A stretch of 9,715 nt of DNA from JBOGZD01 sp050697155. Its GTDB lineage: Bacteria > Actinomycetota > Thermoleophilia > Solirubrobacterales > 70-9. Shown piece after piece: positions 1-5,837 of the stretch (position 1 is the first letter of the stretch; each line of letters opens with the position of its first letter). The notes under the pieces are model-generated. The model saw only the letters and a program-made list of their open reading frames with translations. It searched no databases and was not told the DNA's origin. The DNA lies in assembly GCA_050697155.1 (NCBI GenBank), contig JBOGZD010000106.1, positions 1 to 9,715 on the forward strand, in the 5' to 3' direction. The position numbers and the translations under genes are program-made.

Positions 1-379
1 CGCCGGGATGATCCTCTGCGGCCACGAGCACCTCGGGCTGCTCGACGTCACCACGCGCCGAAACGCCTTCGGTCGCCAGCTCGCCTCGTTCGAGGCCGAC
101 CTCGAGGTCGCCGGGCTCGGCGACGAGTCGCTGCGCGCGGTGTTCATTCGCGCCCCGTGGGTGGAGAGCCACGGCGACGGGGTGGAGGTACTGGCGCGGG
201 TCGACGGGCACCCGGTCGCGGTCCGCGAGGGCGCGGTGCTCGCCTGCGCGTTCCACCCCGAGCTCACCGACGACCTTCGCATCCACGCGCTGCTGATGGC
301 GATGGCGACGGCTCGCCGGGCGGTTGCGTCCGGGGACGATTCCGGGGTAGGGTCACCCCACAAGGGGGAGCTTGGATGA
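1..379 (+). CDS. pdxT: Pyridoxal 5'-phosphate synthase glutaminase subunit PdxT (3' part)
   Basis: Glutaminase subunit of the cytosolic PdxS-PdxT PLP synthase. It hydrolyses glutamine and passes ammonia to PdxS for de novo vitamin B6 synthesis. Only the C-terminal part is present; the reading frame enters from the left edge (first whole codon at base 2). The visible sequence starts at AGM, which in this family directly follows the nucleophile of the TCAGM motif. Base 1 is a c, compatible with the end of a TGC cysteine codon, but the cysteine itself lies outside the window. Family-typical blocks follow: GLLDVTTRRNAFGRQ, SFEADLEV, FIRAPWVE and the triad region AFHPELT, with His at 254-256 and Glu at 260-262. 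The C terminus carries about 25 loosely conserved residues after the last helix. The stop overlaps the next start (ATGA, 376-379), so the two genes are probably translationally coupled. pdxS is expected just upstream, but that is inference. Confidence 0.95.
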   Translation, partial: AGMILCGHEHLGLLDVTTRRNAFGRQLASFEADLEVAGLGDESLRAVFIRAPWVESHGDGVEVLARVDGHPVAVREGAVLACAFHPELTDDLRIHALLMAMATARRAVASGDDSGVGSPHKGELG

Positions 380-1479
380 CAGATCCCCGCGTCGCAAACC
401 TCGCCCGGATCCTCGTCGGCTACTCGACCAAAGTCGGCGAGGGGGAGACCTGCCTGATCGAGGGGCCGTCGGCGGCCGAGCCGCTGATCGCGGCCGTCTA
501 CGAGGAGGTGCTGGGCGCCGGCGGCAACCCGGTCGTCGCGATGTCATTCGACGGCCAGCAGGCCGCCTACTTCAGCCAGGCCTCCGACGCCCAGCTCGAG
601 TGGGTCTCGCCGATTCAGGAGTGGGCGGCCGCGCAGTCGGACTGCCGGATCGCGATCGGCGCCGACACGAACACCCGCCAGCTATCGCAGATCGCCCCCG
701 AGCGCCAGTCGAGGCGCCAGGGCGCCACCCGGCACCTGATGGAGCAGACCATGGCGCGTTCGGCGACCGGTGAGCACCGCTGGGTCTACACGCTCTATCC
801 GACCAACGGCTACGCGGCCGACGCCGAGATGAGCCTGCGCGAGTTCGAGGACTTCTACTTTCGCGCCTGCCTCGCGGACGACGGCGACCCGCTCGGCGCC
901 TGGGAGCGCGCCTCGGCCGAATGCCGACGCCTCGCCGAGTGGATCGAGGGCCGCGAGGAGGTGCGGATCGTCGCCGAGGGCACCGACCTGCGCCTCGGGA
1001 TCGCCGGCCGCAGCTTCATCCCCTGCGTCGGCGACCGCAACATGCCCGACGGCGAGTTCTTCACCGGCCCGGTCGAGGACTCGGTCGAGGGCGAGGTCAG
1101 CTTCCACCTCCCGGCGGTGATCGGCGGCCGCGAGATCGCCGGGGTGCGGCTGCGCTTCGAGGGCGGCAAGGCGGTCCACGCAAGCGCCGAGCGCGGGGAG
1201 GAGTTCCTGATCGAGCTGCTCGACACCGACGACGGCGCCCGCCGCCTGGGCGAGTTCGGGATCGGGACCAACTTCGGCATCGACCGCGGCACCCGCGACG
1301 TCCTTCTCGACGAGAAGATCGGCGGCACCGTCCACCTCGCGGTCGGCGCGAGCTATCCCGAGAGCGGAGGCGAGAACGAGAGCGCCGTCCACACCGACAT
1401 GGTCTGCGACCTTCGCCGCGGCGGCCGGATCGAGGTCGACGGCGAGCTCCTCCAGGAGGACGGCGCGTTCAAGGTCTGA
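376..1479 (+). CDS. Aminopeptidase, M29 family (thermophilic metallopeptidase)
   Basis: A 367-residue protein of the M29 metallo-aminopeptidase family (AmpS/AmpT/PepS type), which removes N-terminal residues from peptides using a two-metal centre in the cytosol. The start is the ATG at 376, overlapping the pdxT stop and preceded by a GGGGGAG ribosome-binding site (364-370 area). An in-frame ATG at 157 would run inside pdxT and is rejected. The family hallmark RNMPDGEFFTGPVEDSVEG lies around residues 220-238. Likely metal ligands are Glu227, Glu293 (in EFGIGTNFGIDRGTRD), His320 (in GGTVHLAVG), His339 and Asp341 (in VHTDM). Tyr327, seven residues after His320, matches the family's catalytic tyrosine. 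Ligand assignment is by motif, not by alignment. Many relatives have HWD where this one has HTD. Length is slightly short of the about 370-410 residues usual in the family. Substrate preference cannot be read from the sequence. Confidence 0.93.
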   Translation: MTDPRVANLARILVGYSTKVGEGETCLIEGPSAAEPLIAAVYEEVLGAGGNPVVAMSFDGQQAAYFSQASDAQLEWVSPIQEWAAAQSDCRIAIGADTNTRQLSQIAPERQSRRQGATRHLMEQTMARSATGEHRWVYTLYPTNGYAADAEMSLREFEDFYFRACLADDGDPLGAWERASAECRRLAEWIEGREEVRIVAEGTDLRLGIAGRSFIPCVGDRNMPDGEFFTGPVEDSVEGEVSFHLPAVIGGREIAGVRLRFEGGKAVHASAERGEEFLIELLDTDDGARRLGEFGIGTNFGIDRGTRDVLLDEKIGGTVHLAVGASYPESGGENESAVHTDMVCDLRRGGRIEVDGELLQEDGAFKV

Positions 1480-1706
1480 GCGCGCGGGCCGGGCTCGGAC
1501 CGGCGCCGAGCGGCGCAACTTTTCGGCGTCGGCGCTGTTGTTGGTCCGAGCGCGTCGCTCCCCAGCCTTGCGCCAGGGCGCGAGGGGGTACGTATGCGGC
1601 GCCACATGTGGGGATGCCGATTACGTGCCGCGGCCGGACAGGAGGGGTCCGGTCGCGGCCGGCAGGGCCCGGCTCGCAGCGGGCCTGCCCGCGGCGGCTG
1701 CTGCAC
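1480..1706. other. Hairpin-rich intergenic region between the aminopeptidase and yebC
   Basis: No convincing gene lies here. Several inverted repeats can be read directly. (1) GCTCGGACC (1493-1501) pairs with GGTCCGAGC (1543-1551), enclosing GCGCCGA (1503-1509) with TCGGCGC (1529-1535). GCTCGG (1493-1498) can instead pair with CCGAGC (1506-1511), a terminator-like hairpin followed by a short T run (1520-1523). (2) CCTTGCGC (1566-1573) pairs with GCGCGAGG (1578-1585), loop CAGG. (3) CCACATGTGG (1602-1611) is a perfect palindrome. (4) GCGGCCGGAC (1630-1639) pairs with GTCCGGTCGC (1647-1656) with one G-U, leaving a loop AGGAGGG-like. (5) 1661-1671 pairs with 1680-1689 with one bulged base. At this G+C content some hairpins are expected by chance. 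Confidence 0.5.
1493..1511 (+). terminator. Possible terminator after the aminopeptidase gene
   Basis: A 6-bp all but A/T-free stem, GCTCGG / CCGAGC with a 7-nt loop, begins 14 nt after the aminopeptidase stop. A short T run (ACTTTTC, about 1518-1524) follows a few bases later. It is weaker than a classical intrinsic terminator, because the T run is not directly at the stem base. The same left arm can also pair with 1543-1551. Confidence 0.4.
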
Positions 1707-1719
1707 TAGCCTGAGAGCC
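1707..1719 (+). promoter_or_regulatory. -10 element for a leaderless yebC transcript
   Basis: TAGCCT (1707-1712) fits the actinobacterial -10 pattern TANNNT. It lies exactly 7 nt before the yebC ATG at 1720, so transcription would begin at or next to the start codon. No purine-rich ribosome-binding site lies in the usual place. No clear -35 hexamer is seen. The same arrangement occurs before the genes at 5838 and 9704. Confidence 0.6.
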
Positions 1720-2472
1720 ATGTCCGGGCACTCAAAGTGGTCGTCGATCAAGCACCGCAAGGCGGCCACCGACGCCAAGCGGGGACAGCTCTTCACCAAG
1801 CTCGCGCGAGCGATCACGGTCGCCGCGCGCGAGGGCGGGGGAGACCCCGAGGGCAACTTCACGCTCGCGGCGGCGATCGAGAAGGCGCGCGGGTACTCGA
1901 TGCCCAAGGACAACATCCAGCGCGCGATCGACCGCGGCACCGGCGCCGGCGGAGCGGGCGAGGAGATCGTGCGCGCCGTCTATGAGGGCTACGGGCCGGG
2001 CGGGGTGGCGGTGCTGGTCGAGGCGCTGACCGACAACCGAAACCGGACCAGCGCCGAGCTGCGCCACGCCTTCGACAAGAACGGCGGCAGCATCGGCGAG
2101 CCGGGCTCGGTCGCCTGGCAATTCGAGAAGAAGGGGGTCGTCCTGGTCGATGCCGACCGGTACGGCGAGGAGGACCTTCTGCCGGCGATCGACGCCGGCG
2201 CCGACGACGTCGCCCACGACGGCGACCTGCTGAAGGTCACCGCCGAGCCGGCGGCGCTGACCGGCGTGCGCACGGCGCTCGAGCAGGCCGGGGTCGAGGT
2301 CCAATCGGCGGAGCTGGCGATGGAGCCGAAGGCCGTCGTCGAAGTGGAGGCCGAGGCCGAGGCGCGCTCCCTGATGCGCCTGATGGAGGCCCTCGACGAG
2401 CACGACGACGTCGAGTCCGTGCACGCCAACTTCGACATCCCCGAGGCGCTGCTCGAGCAGACGGCAGCCTGA
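1720..2472 (+). CDS. yebC: YebC/PmpR family protein (probable transcriptional regulator / translation factor)
   Basis: A 250-residue cytosolic protein of the YebC/PmpR (TACO1-like) family, close to the usual 240-250. It begins with the near-invariant MSGHSKWSSIKHRKAATDAK, which fixes the ATG at 1720. An upstream in-frame ATG at 1594 would add 42 residues unlike the family and is rejected. Other family blocks are KARGYSMPKDNIQRAI, a TDNRNRT motif at residues 104-110, and GGSIGEPGSVAWQFEKKG around 122-139. Family members have been described as DNA-binding regulators and, more recently, as translation factors that relieve ribosome stalling; which applies here cannot be told from sequence. In actinobacteria yebC normally lies directly upstream of ruvC. 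Here the two are separated by about 1 kb carrying an opposite-strand AbiEi-like gene. The start appears leaderless (-10 at 1707-1712). Confidence 0.97.
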   Translation: MSGHSKWSSIKHRKAATDAKRGQLFTKLARAITVAAREGGGDPEGNFTLAAAIEKARGYSMPKDNIQRAIDRGTGAGGAGEEIVRAVYEGYGPGGVAVLVEALTDNRNRTSAELRHAFDKNGGSIGEPGSVAWQFEKKGVVLVDADRYGEEDLLPAIDAGADDVAHDGDLLKVTAEPAALTGVRTALEQAGVEVQSAELAMEPKAVVEVEAEAEARSLMRLMEALDEHDDVESVHANFDIPEALLEQTAA

Positions 2473-2476
2473 ACGC

Positions 2477-2531
2477 GTCGATGGCGCGAGACCGGTTGTC
2501 GTTCGGCTGTCCTGTCCCGGTGTCGCACCAC
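2477..2531 (-). pseudogene. Remnant of a second AbiEi/DUF559-type gene copy (5' end fused to an internal piece)
   Basis: Read on the minus strand, a GTG at 2531 opens a frame beginning VVRHRDRTAER, almost identical to the start of the neighbouring gene (VVRHRERTAER). After about 10 codons the similarity stops. After a 5-bp junction (2495-2499) comes an 18-bp block (2477-2494) identical to 3069-3086, which in the intact copy encodes RSRAID about 320 bp further into the gene, and here is in another frame. The remnant then runs into the 3' end of yebC. It therefore looks like a tandem copy that lost about 319 bp internally and everything after RSRAID. Its start lies 6 nt beyond the neighbouring gene's stop codon. 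Confidence 0.72.
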
Positions 2532-2545
2532 AACAGTTAGGCAGG
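2500..2545. repeat. 46-bp direct repeat, copy 1
   Basis: Identical at 45 of 46 positions to 3406-3451 (one G/T difference at 2514 versus 3420). The copies are 906 bp apart. It covers the stop codon of the AbiEi-like gene (TAA on the minus strand, 2537-2539) and the start of the remnant copy. Confidence 0.92.
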
Positions 2546-2552
2546 ACGGCTG
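2504..2552 (+). repeat. Hairpin element, copy 1
   Basis: Arms 2504-2514 (CGGCTGTCCTG) and 2542-2552 (CAGGACGGCTG) form an 11-bp stem with two G-U pairs when read as plus-strand RNA; the loop is 27 nt. It lies 31 nt after the yebC stop, so it could mark the 3' end of the yebC message. Because the weak pairs are G-U only on the plus strand, the plus-strand transcript folds better. No T run follows. Confidence 0.5.
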
Positions 2553-3437
2553 GGCAGGATGGAGCGAAGCTCGGCCAGCATGAGCGTCGGATCCTCGAGC
2601 ACGTCCCCGTAGGGGTAGCGGCGAAACTCATCCCCTCGGGCGTGTGCCTCGCGCTCGCGGCGTCGATCTCGCTCCCAGGCGTGGCCGGGAGCCGTGGTAC
2701 CGATAGCTGTCGAGTTCGACCGTGAGGCGGTATTCGGGCCACCGGCAGTCGACGCGGCGGCCGCCTGCGGGCCGATTCGTTTGCGGAAGCGGCAGGCGTG
2801 CACCGTGTAGGACCGTGAGAAAGCGGCGTTCGAGCGTGCTCACGGTGACTCGCTCGTCGCCCCGCAGGACAGGCAGCTTTGCACTGCCCTGGCTGTTCGG
2901 GCGCCGCTCGAGTACGACCTCTACCTGCGCAGGACTCGTCCGGAAGCGCACCCCGGCCTCGTGGCAGGCGCGGGCCAAGTCCTCAACGGGTAGGTCAGCG
3001 GCGAGCTCCACGAGTGTGCGCGGCACAGTCGTGATCGGTATCGCACGCCAAGTCGTCGCATCGAGTGGGTCGATGGCGCGAGACCGTCGGGTAATCACGC
3101 CTGGGATCCGCCGCTGTGTCGGCGTGATCACCTCGGGGACGGGCGCCGAGCCCCGGAGAAACCCATAGAGGTGCGCGGCGGCTCGCCCGCTCAGCAGCGC
3201 CCCGAGCCCGCACGCGCGGACGGCTGCGAGGTACGTCGCCTCGATGCTCGGTGCCCGATGTCCGACCCGGTAGACGCCTCGATGAACCCGCAGCAGCGCG
3301 CCGGTGTACAGGCGCTGGCGCAGCTCGGCGGCGGTCACCCCAGCGACCAGCGCCTCCGCTCGCGTCACCACCCCGTGTTGCGCGCTGGCGATTCGCTCGA
3401 GTTCGCGTTCGGCTGTCCTTTCCCGGTGTCGCACCAC
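2537..3437 (-). pseudogene. AbiEi-family / DUF559 protein gene with a single-base frameshift
   Basis: From the GTG at 3437 (VVRHRERTAERELER) to the TAA at 2537 the span is 901 nt, one base over 300 codons. An N-terminal winged-helix part (about residues 1-60, LERIASAQHGVVTRAEAL, LYTGALLRVHRGVYRVG) and a middle part (ALLSGRAAAHLYG, PEVITPTQRR, ITTVPRTLVELAADL) match the AbiEi antitoxin type. The C-terminal part resembles Vsr-like DUF559 nuclease folds, with Asp230 in VDCRW and Glu241/Asp243 in TVELDSY. Right after LDSYRYHGSR the frame breaks. One extra base near 2684 shifts it, and the sequence resumes as HAWERDRRREREAHARGDEFRRY...GDVLEDPTLMLAELRSIL. Removing one base restores about 299 residues, the length I would expect. 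It is either a pseudogene, a sequencing error, or a truncated protein ending at 2628. The gene faces against all its neighbours, has no partner toxin beside it, and splits yebC from ruvC. Nuclease activity is inference. Confidence 0.82.
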
Positions 3438-3451
3438 AACAGTTAGGCAGG
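3406..3451. repeat. 46-bp direct repeat, copy 2
   Basis: The partner of 2500-2545, covering the start codon and first codons of the AbiEi-like gene on the minus strand. An in-frame CCTGCCTAA on the minus strand just before the GTG mirrors the stop-codon end of that same gene, as if another copy had once ended here. Confidence 0.92.
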
Positions 3452-3457
3452 GCAGCC
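3411..3457 (+). repeat. Hairpin element, copy 2
   Basis: Arms 3411-3419 (GGCTGTCCT) and 3449-3457 (AGGGCAGCC) form 9 pairs including one G-U. The right arm differs from that of copy 1 (CAGGACGGCT), yet pairing is kept. The element covers the GTG start of the minus-strand AbiEi-like gene and lies 57 nt before ruvC. Confidence 0.45.
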
Positions 3458-3513
3458 CCCGGATTCTCCCCCCGCGGGAGGCGTCCGAGCACGGGCGCAG
3501 AATCAGTACCCGG

Positions 3514-4023
3514 ATGATCGTCGTCATGGGCATCGACCCGGGCGTGGCGAGCACGGGCTTCGGCGTCGTGCGAGTCGCCGGCACCAGCATGAGCGCGATC
3601 GACGGCGGGGTGATCGAGTCGCCCGCCGACGAGGCTCCCGCCGAGCGCCTAGCGCGCATCCACCGCGGGCTCGAGGAGCTGCTGTGCTGGCACGAGCCCG
3701 CGGCGATGGCGCTCGAGGACCTCTACTTCGGCAAGAACGTGCGCTCGGCGATCGCCGTCGGCCAGGCTCGCGGGGTGGCGATGCTCGCCGCCGGCGAGCT
3801 CGGGGTGCCGTGCTTCGACTACACCCCGCAGGCGGTGAAGATGGCGGTCTGCGGCAACGGCGCCGCCGCCAAGCGCCAGGTGCAGCAGATGGTCGGCGCC
3901 CTGCTGAGCCTGCCCCAGCCCCCGGAGTCCGACCACGCCGCCGATGCGCTCGCGGTGGCGATCTGCCACGCGAGCCACTCACAGGCGGTCGAGGTCGAGC
4001 GCCACGGGGTCGGGGTCGGATGA
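3514..4023 (+). CDS. ruvC: Crossover junction endodeoxyribonuclease RuvC
   Basis: A 169-residue Holliday-junction resolvase. As a dimer it nicks two opposed strands of a four-way junction, working with RuvAB in recombinational repair. The RNase H-like fold is seen from MGIDPGVASTGFGVV (Asp8), LEDLYFGKNVRSAIAVGQARGV (Glu68) and the C-terminal ESDHAADALAVAICH (His141 and Asp144, three apart). His at this third ligand position is known from Thermus RuvC, whereas the E. coli enzyme uses Asp; Asp140 lies next to it. The start is the ATG at 3514 (MIVVMGIDPG). The ATG at 3526 is an alternative that would leave only three residues before the first catalytic Asp. No good ribosome-binding site precedes either. 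The stop overlaps ruvA (ATGA, 4020-4023). Confidence 0.97.
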   Translation: MIVVMGIDPGVASTGFGVVRVAGTSMSAIDGGVIESPADEAPAERLARIHRGLEELLCWHEPAAMALEDLYFGKNVRSAIAVGQARGVAMLAAGELGVPCFDYTPQAVKMAVCGNGAAAKRQVQQMVGALLSLPQPPESDHAADALAVAICHASHSQAVEVERHGVGVG

Positions 4024-4619
4024 TCGCCTCGGTCCGCGGCGAGGTGCTGGTTCGCCGGCCCGATCACGTCGTGGTCGAGAGCGGCGGCGTCGGCTACCGG
4101 TTGAGCGTCTCGGCAGAGACGCTCAAGGCGGTGCCGGCACGGGGCAAGGAGGCGACGCTTCACGCCCAGCTCGTCGCCCGCGACGACTCCCTCGTCCTCT
4201 ACGGCTTCGCCAGCGAGGAGGAGCGCGACCTGTTCCGTGAGCTCACCTCGGTCTCGGGGATCGGCCCCAAGGTCGCGATCGCGATCCTCTCGGGCGGCAC
4301 CCCGCGCGAGCTCCTGCGCGCGATCGCCGCGGGCGACGCAAAGCGCTTCCAGGCCGTCCCGGGAATCGGCAAGCGGACCGCCGAGCGGGTGATCGTCGAG
4401 CTGCGCGAGAAGGTCGCCGGTGAGCTCGAGGAGGGGCTGGCGGCCGCGGCCGACGGCGACGGCGAGGGCGCCCCGCGCCTGCTCGCCCGCGACGGGCTGA
4501 TGCACCTCGGCTACACGCTCAGCGAGGCCGACAAGCTGCTCGACGGCGCCGAGGGCGAGAGTCCCGAGGAGTTGATCGGCTCCGCGCTGCGGGCCGCCGG
4601 GGCTCGGGAAGGTGTGTGA
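4020..4619 (+). CDS. ruvA: Holliday junction branch migration protein RuvA
   Basis: A 199-residue subunit that binds the four-way junction as a tetramer and loads the RuvB motor rings. Domain I (about 1-62, MIASVRGEVL to LVLYGF) is the OB fold. Domain II carries two helix-hairpin-helix motifs: VSGIGPKVA (78-86) and VPGIGKRTA (113-121). An acidic flexible linker (about 132-150, rich in Glu, Asp, Gly and Ala) leads to domain III (about 151-199, LMHLGYTLSEADKLL), which contacts RuvB. The ATG overlaps the ruvC stop by four bases, so translation is probably coupled. Length is normal for the family (about 200). Confidence 0.97.
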   Translation: MIASVRGEVLVRRPDHVVVESGGVGYRLSVSAETLKAVPARGKEATLHAQLVARDDSLVLYGFASEEERDLFRELTSVSGIGPKVAIAILSGGTPRELLRAIAAGDAKRFQAVPGIGKRTAERVIVELREKVAGELEEGLAAAADGDGEGAPRLLARDGLMHLGYTLSEADKLLDGAEGESPEELIGSALRAAGAREGV

Positions 4620-4698
4620 GCGCGGTGCCGGAACCAAGCGGCAACAGGTCTCCAGCGCGTGCACAGGTCGGCGCCGCGACTGACATGTGGATGGTTCG

Positions 4699-5787
4699 AT
4701 GAGCATCGAGCGCGATCCGAGCATCGGGGTCGCCGGCGGCGGCGAACGGGTCGGCCGCGACAACGGCGATGACCGTGCACCGCTGGCCAACGCGCGCCTA
4801 GCCGGCGCCGACGACGAGCTCGACCGCTCGCTGCGCCCGCGGCGGCTGGCCGAGTTCGTAAACCAGGAGCAGGTCACCGCGCAGCTCGAGGTGTTCATCG
4901 AGGCGGCGCGCCGGCGAGGCGAGCCGCTCGACCACGTGCTGCTCGCCGGCCCCCCCGGGCTCGGCAAGACCTCGCTCGCTCAGATCGTCGCGGCCGAGCT
5001 CGAGGCGCCGTTCGTGCACACCGCCGGCCCGGCGCTGGAGCGCAAGGCCGACATCGCCTCGTTCCTGACCGCACTCGAGCCGGGCTCGGTGTTCTTCGTC
5101 GACGAGATCCACCGGCTGAACCGCGCGATCGAGGAGACGCTCTACCCCGCGATGGAGGACCGCCGCCTGCCGATCGTCCTCGGCCAGGGCGCGGGCGCCC
5201 GCACCGTCACCCTCGATCTGCCGCCGTTCACCCTCGTCGGCGCGACCACCCGCGCCGGGCTGCTGACGACCCCGCTGCGCGACCGCTTCGGCGTCTCGCA
5301 CCGGCTCGAGCATTACGACCCCGACGACCTGGCGCAGATCGTCCGCCGCTCGGCGGGCATCCTCGAGATCGAGATCGAGGACGAGGGCGAGCGGGCGATC
5401 GCCGAGCGCTCGCGGGGCACGCCGCGGGTCGCCAACCGGCTGCTCAAGCGGGTCCGCGACTTCGCCGAGGTGCGAGGTGAGGGGGTGGTCAGCGGCGCGG
5501 TCGCCGCCGAGGCGCTCGGCCTGCTCGAGGTCGACGCCGGTGGCCTCGACCGCCACGACCGCACCATCCTCGAGACGATCGCCGAGAAGTTCAGCGGCGG
5601 CCCGGTCGGCCTCTCGACCCTGGCGGCGGCGATCGACGAGGAGCAGGACACGATCGAGGACGTCTATGAGCCGTACCTGCTCCAGCAGGGACTCCTGAAG
5701 CGGACCCCACGCGGCCGGGTGGTCACCGAGCGCGGCTACGAGCACCTCGGCATCCCGGTGCCGGAGGGCGCGGCGACGCTCTTCTGA
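4699..5787 (+). CDS. ruvB: Holliday junction branch migration DNA helicase RuvB
   Basis: A 362-residue AAA+ motor that forms hexameric rings and pulls DNA through the RuvA-bound junction using ATP. Walker A is GPPGLGKT (84-91), Walker B FFVDE (132-136, followed by IHRLN), sensor 1 GATTR (181-185), an arginine-finger region TPLRDRFG just after, and sensor 2 GTPRVANRLL. The C-terminal winged helix (GLSTLAAAIDEEQDTIEDV, then YEPYLLQQGLLKRTPRGR) binds DNA. The start is uncertain: ATG 4699 (MSIERD) is chosen, and GTG 4687 lies 4 codons upstream. Either way the Gly/Asp-rich stretch before DDELDRSLRP is about 20 residues longer than in typical RuvB. A five-codon ORF (ATG 4685, MWMVR) ends on the ruvB ATG as ATGA. 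About 80 nt separate ruvA and ruvB. Confidence 0.97.
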   Translation: MSIERDPSIGVAGGGERVGRDNGDDRAPLANARLAGADDELDRSLRPRRLAEFVNQEQVTAQLEVFIEAARRRGEPLDHVLLAGPPGLGKTSLAQIVAAELEAPFVHTAGPALERKADIASFLTALEPGSVFFVDEIHRLNRAIEETLYPAMEDRRLPIVLGQGAGARTVTLDLPPFTLVGATTRAGLLTTPLRDRFGVSHRLEHYDPDDLAQIVRRSAGILEIEIEDEGERAIAERSRGTPRVANRLLKRVRDFAEVRGEGVVSGAVAAEALGLLEVDAGGLDRHDRTILETIAEKFSGGPVGLSTLAAAIDEEQDTIEDVYEPYLLQQGLLKRTPRGRVVTERGYEHLGIPVPEGAATLF

Positions 5788-5824
5788 GACGCCCGACCTT
5801 CAACGACGGTTAACGCGCCCTCGC

Positions 5825-5837
5825 TAGGCTTTTCGAC
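5825..5837 (+). promoter_or_regulatory. -10 element for a leaderless transcript of the zinc-ribbon/PAS gene
   Basis: TAGGCT (5825-5830) lies exactly 7 nt before the GTG at 5838, the same geometry as before yebC. There is no ribosome-binding site. A TTCAAC at 5799-5804 is too far (20 nt spacer) to be a confident -35. Confidence 0.55.

Noticed and set aside
682..1605. Long minus-strand ORF of 307 codons over the aminopeptidase gene
   Set aside because: Shadow of a high-GC coding region; Ala/Asp/Arg-rich translation with no motifs, while the plus frame is a clear M29 protein.
1602..1611. CCACATGTGG as a regulator operator
   Set aside because: A perfect 10-bp palindrome, but single and without a linked regulator gene; kept only as part of the structured gap.
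1732..2742. Minus-strand ORF of 336 codons over yebC
   Set aside because: Antisense shadow; it also crosses the remnant and part of the broken gene in a frame without family similarity.
2500..3451. Insertion sequence or integrated element bounded by the 46-bp direct repeats
   Set aside because: No transposase or integrase between the repeats, and the repeats are explained as the start regions of two tandem gene copies, not as target-site or att duplications.
2537..3451. Complete type IV toxin-antitoxin system (AbiEi with AbiEii)
   Set aside because: No nucleotidyltransferase toxin gene is next to the AbiEi-like gene; the neighbours are yebC and ruvC.
3438..3513. LexA/SOS box in front of ruvC
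   Set aside because: No CGAAC-N4-GTTCG-type palindrome is visible between the AbiEi-like gene and ruvC, nor before ruvB.
3304..3513. Longer RuvC with 70 extra residues from an upstream ATG
   Set aside because: The extension overlaps the minus-strand gene and has no RuvC similarity; the family starts at MIVVMGIDPG.
3819..5745. Two long minus-strand ORFs over ruvA and ruvB
   Set aside because: Antisense shadows without motifs; the sense frames are unmistakable RuvA and RuvB.
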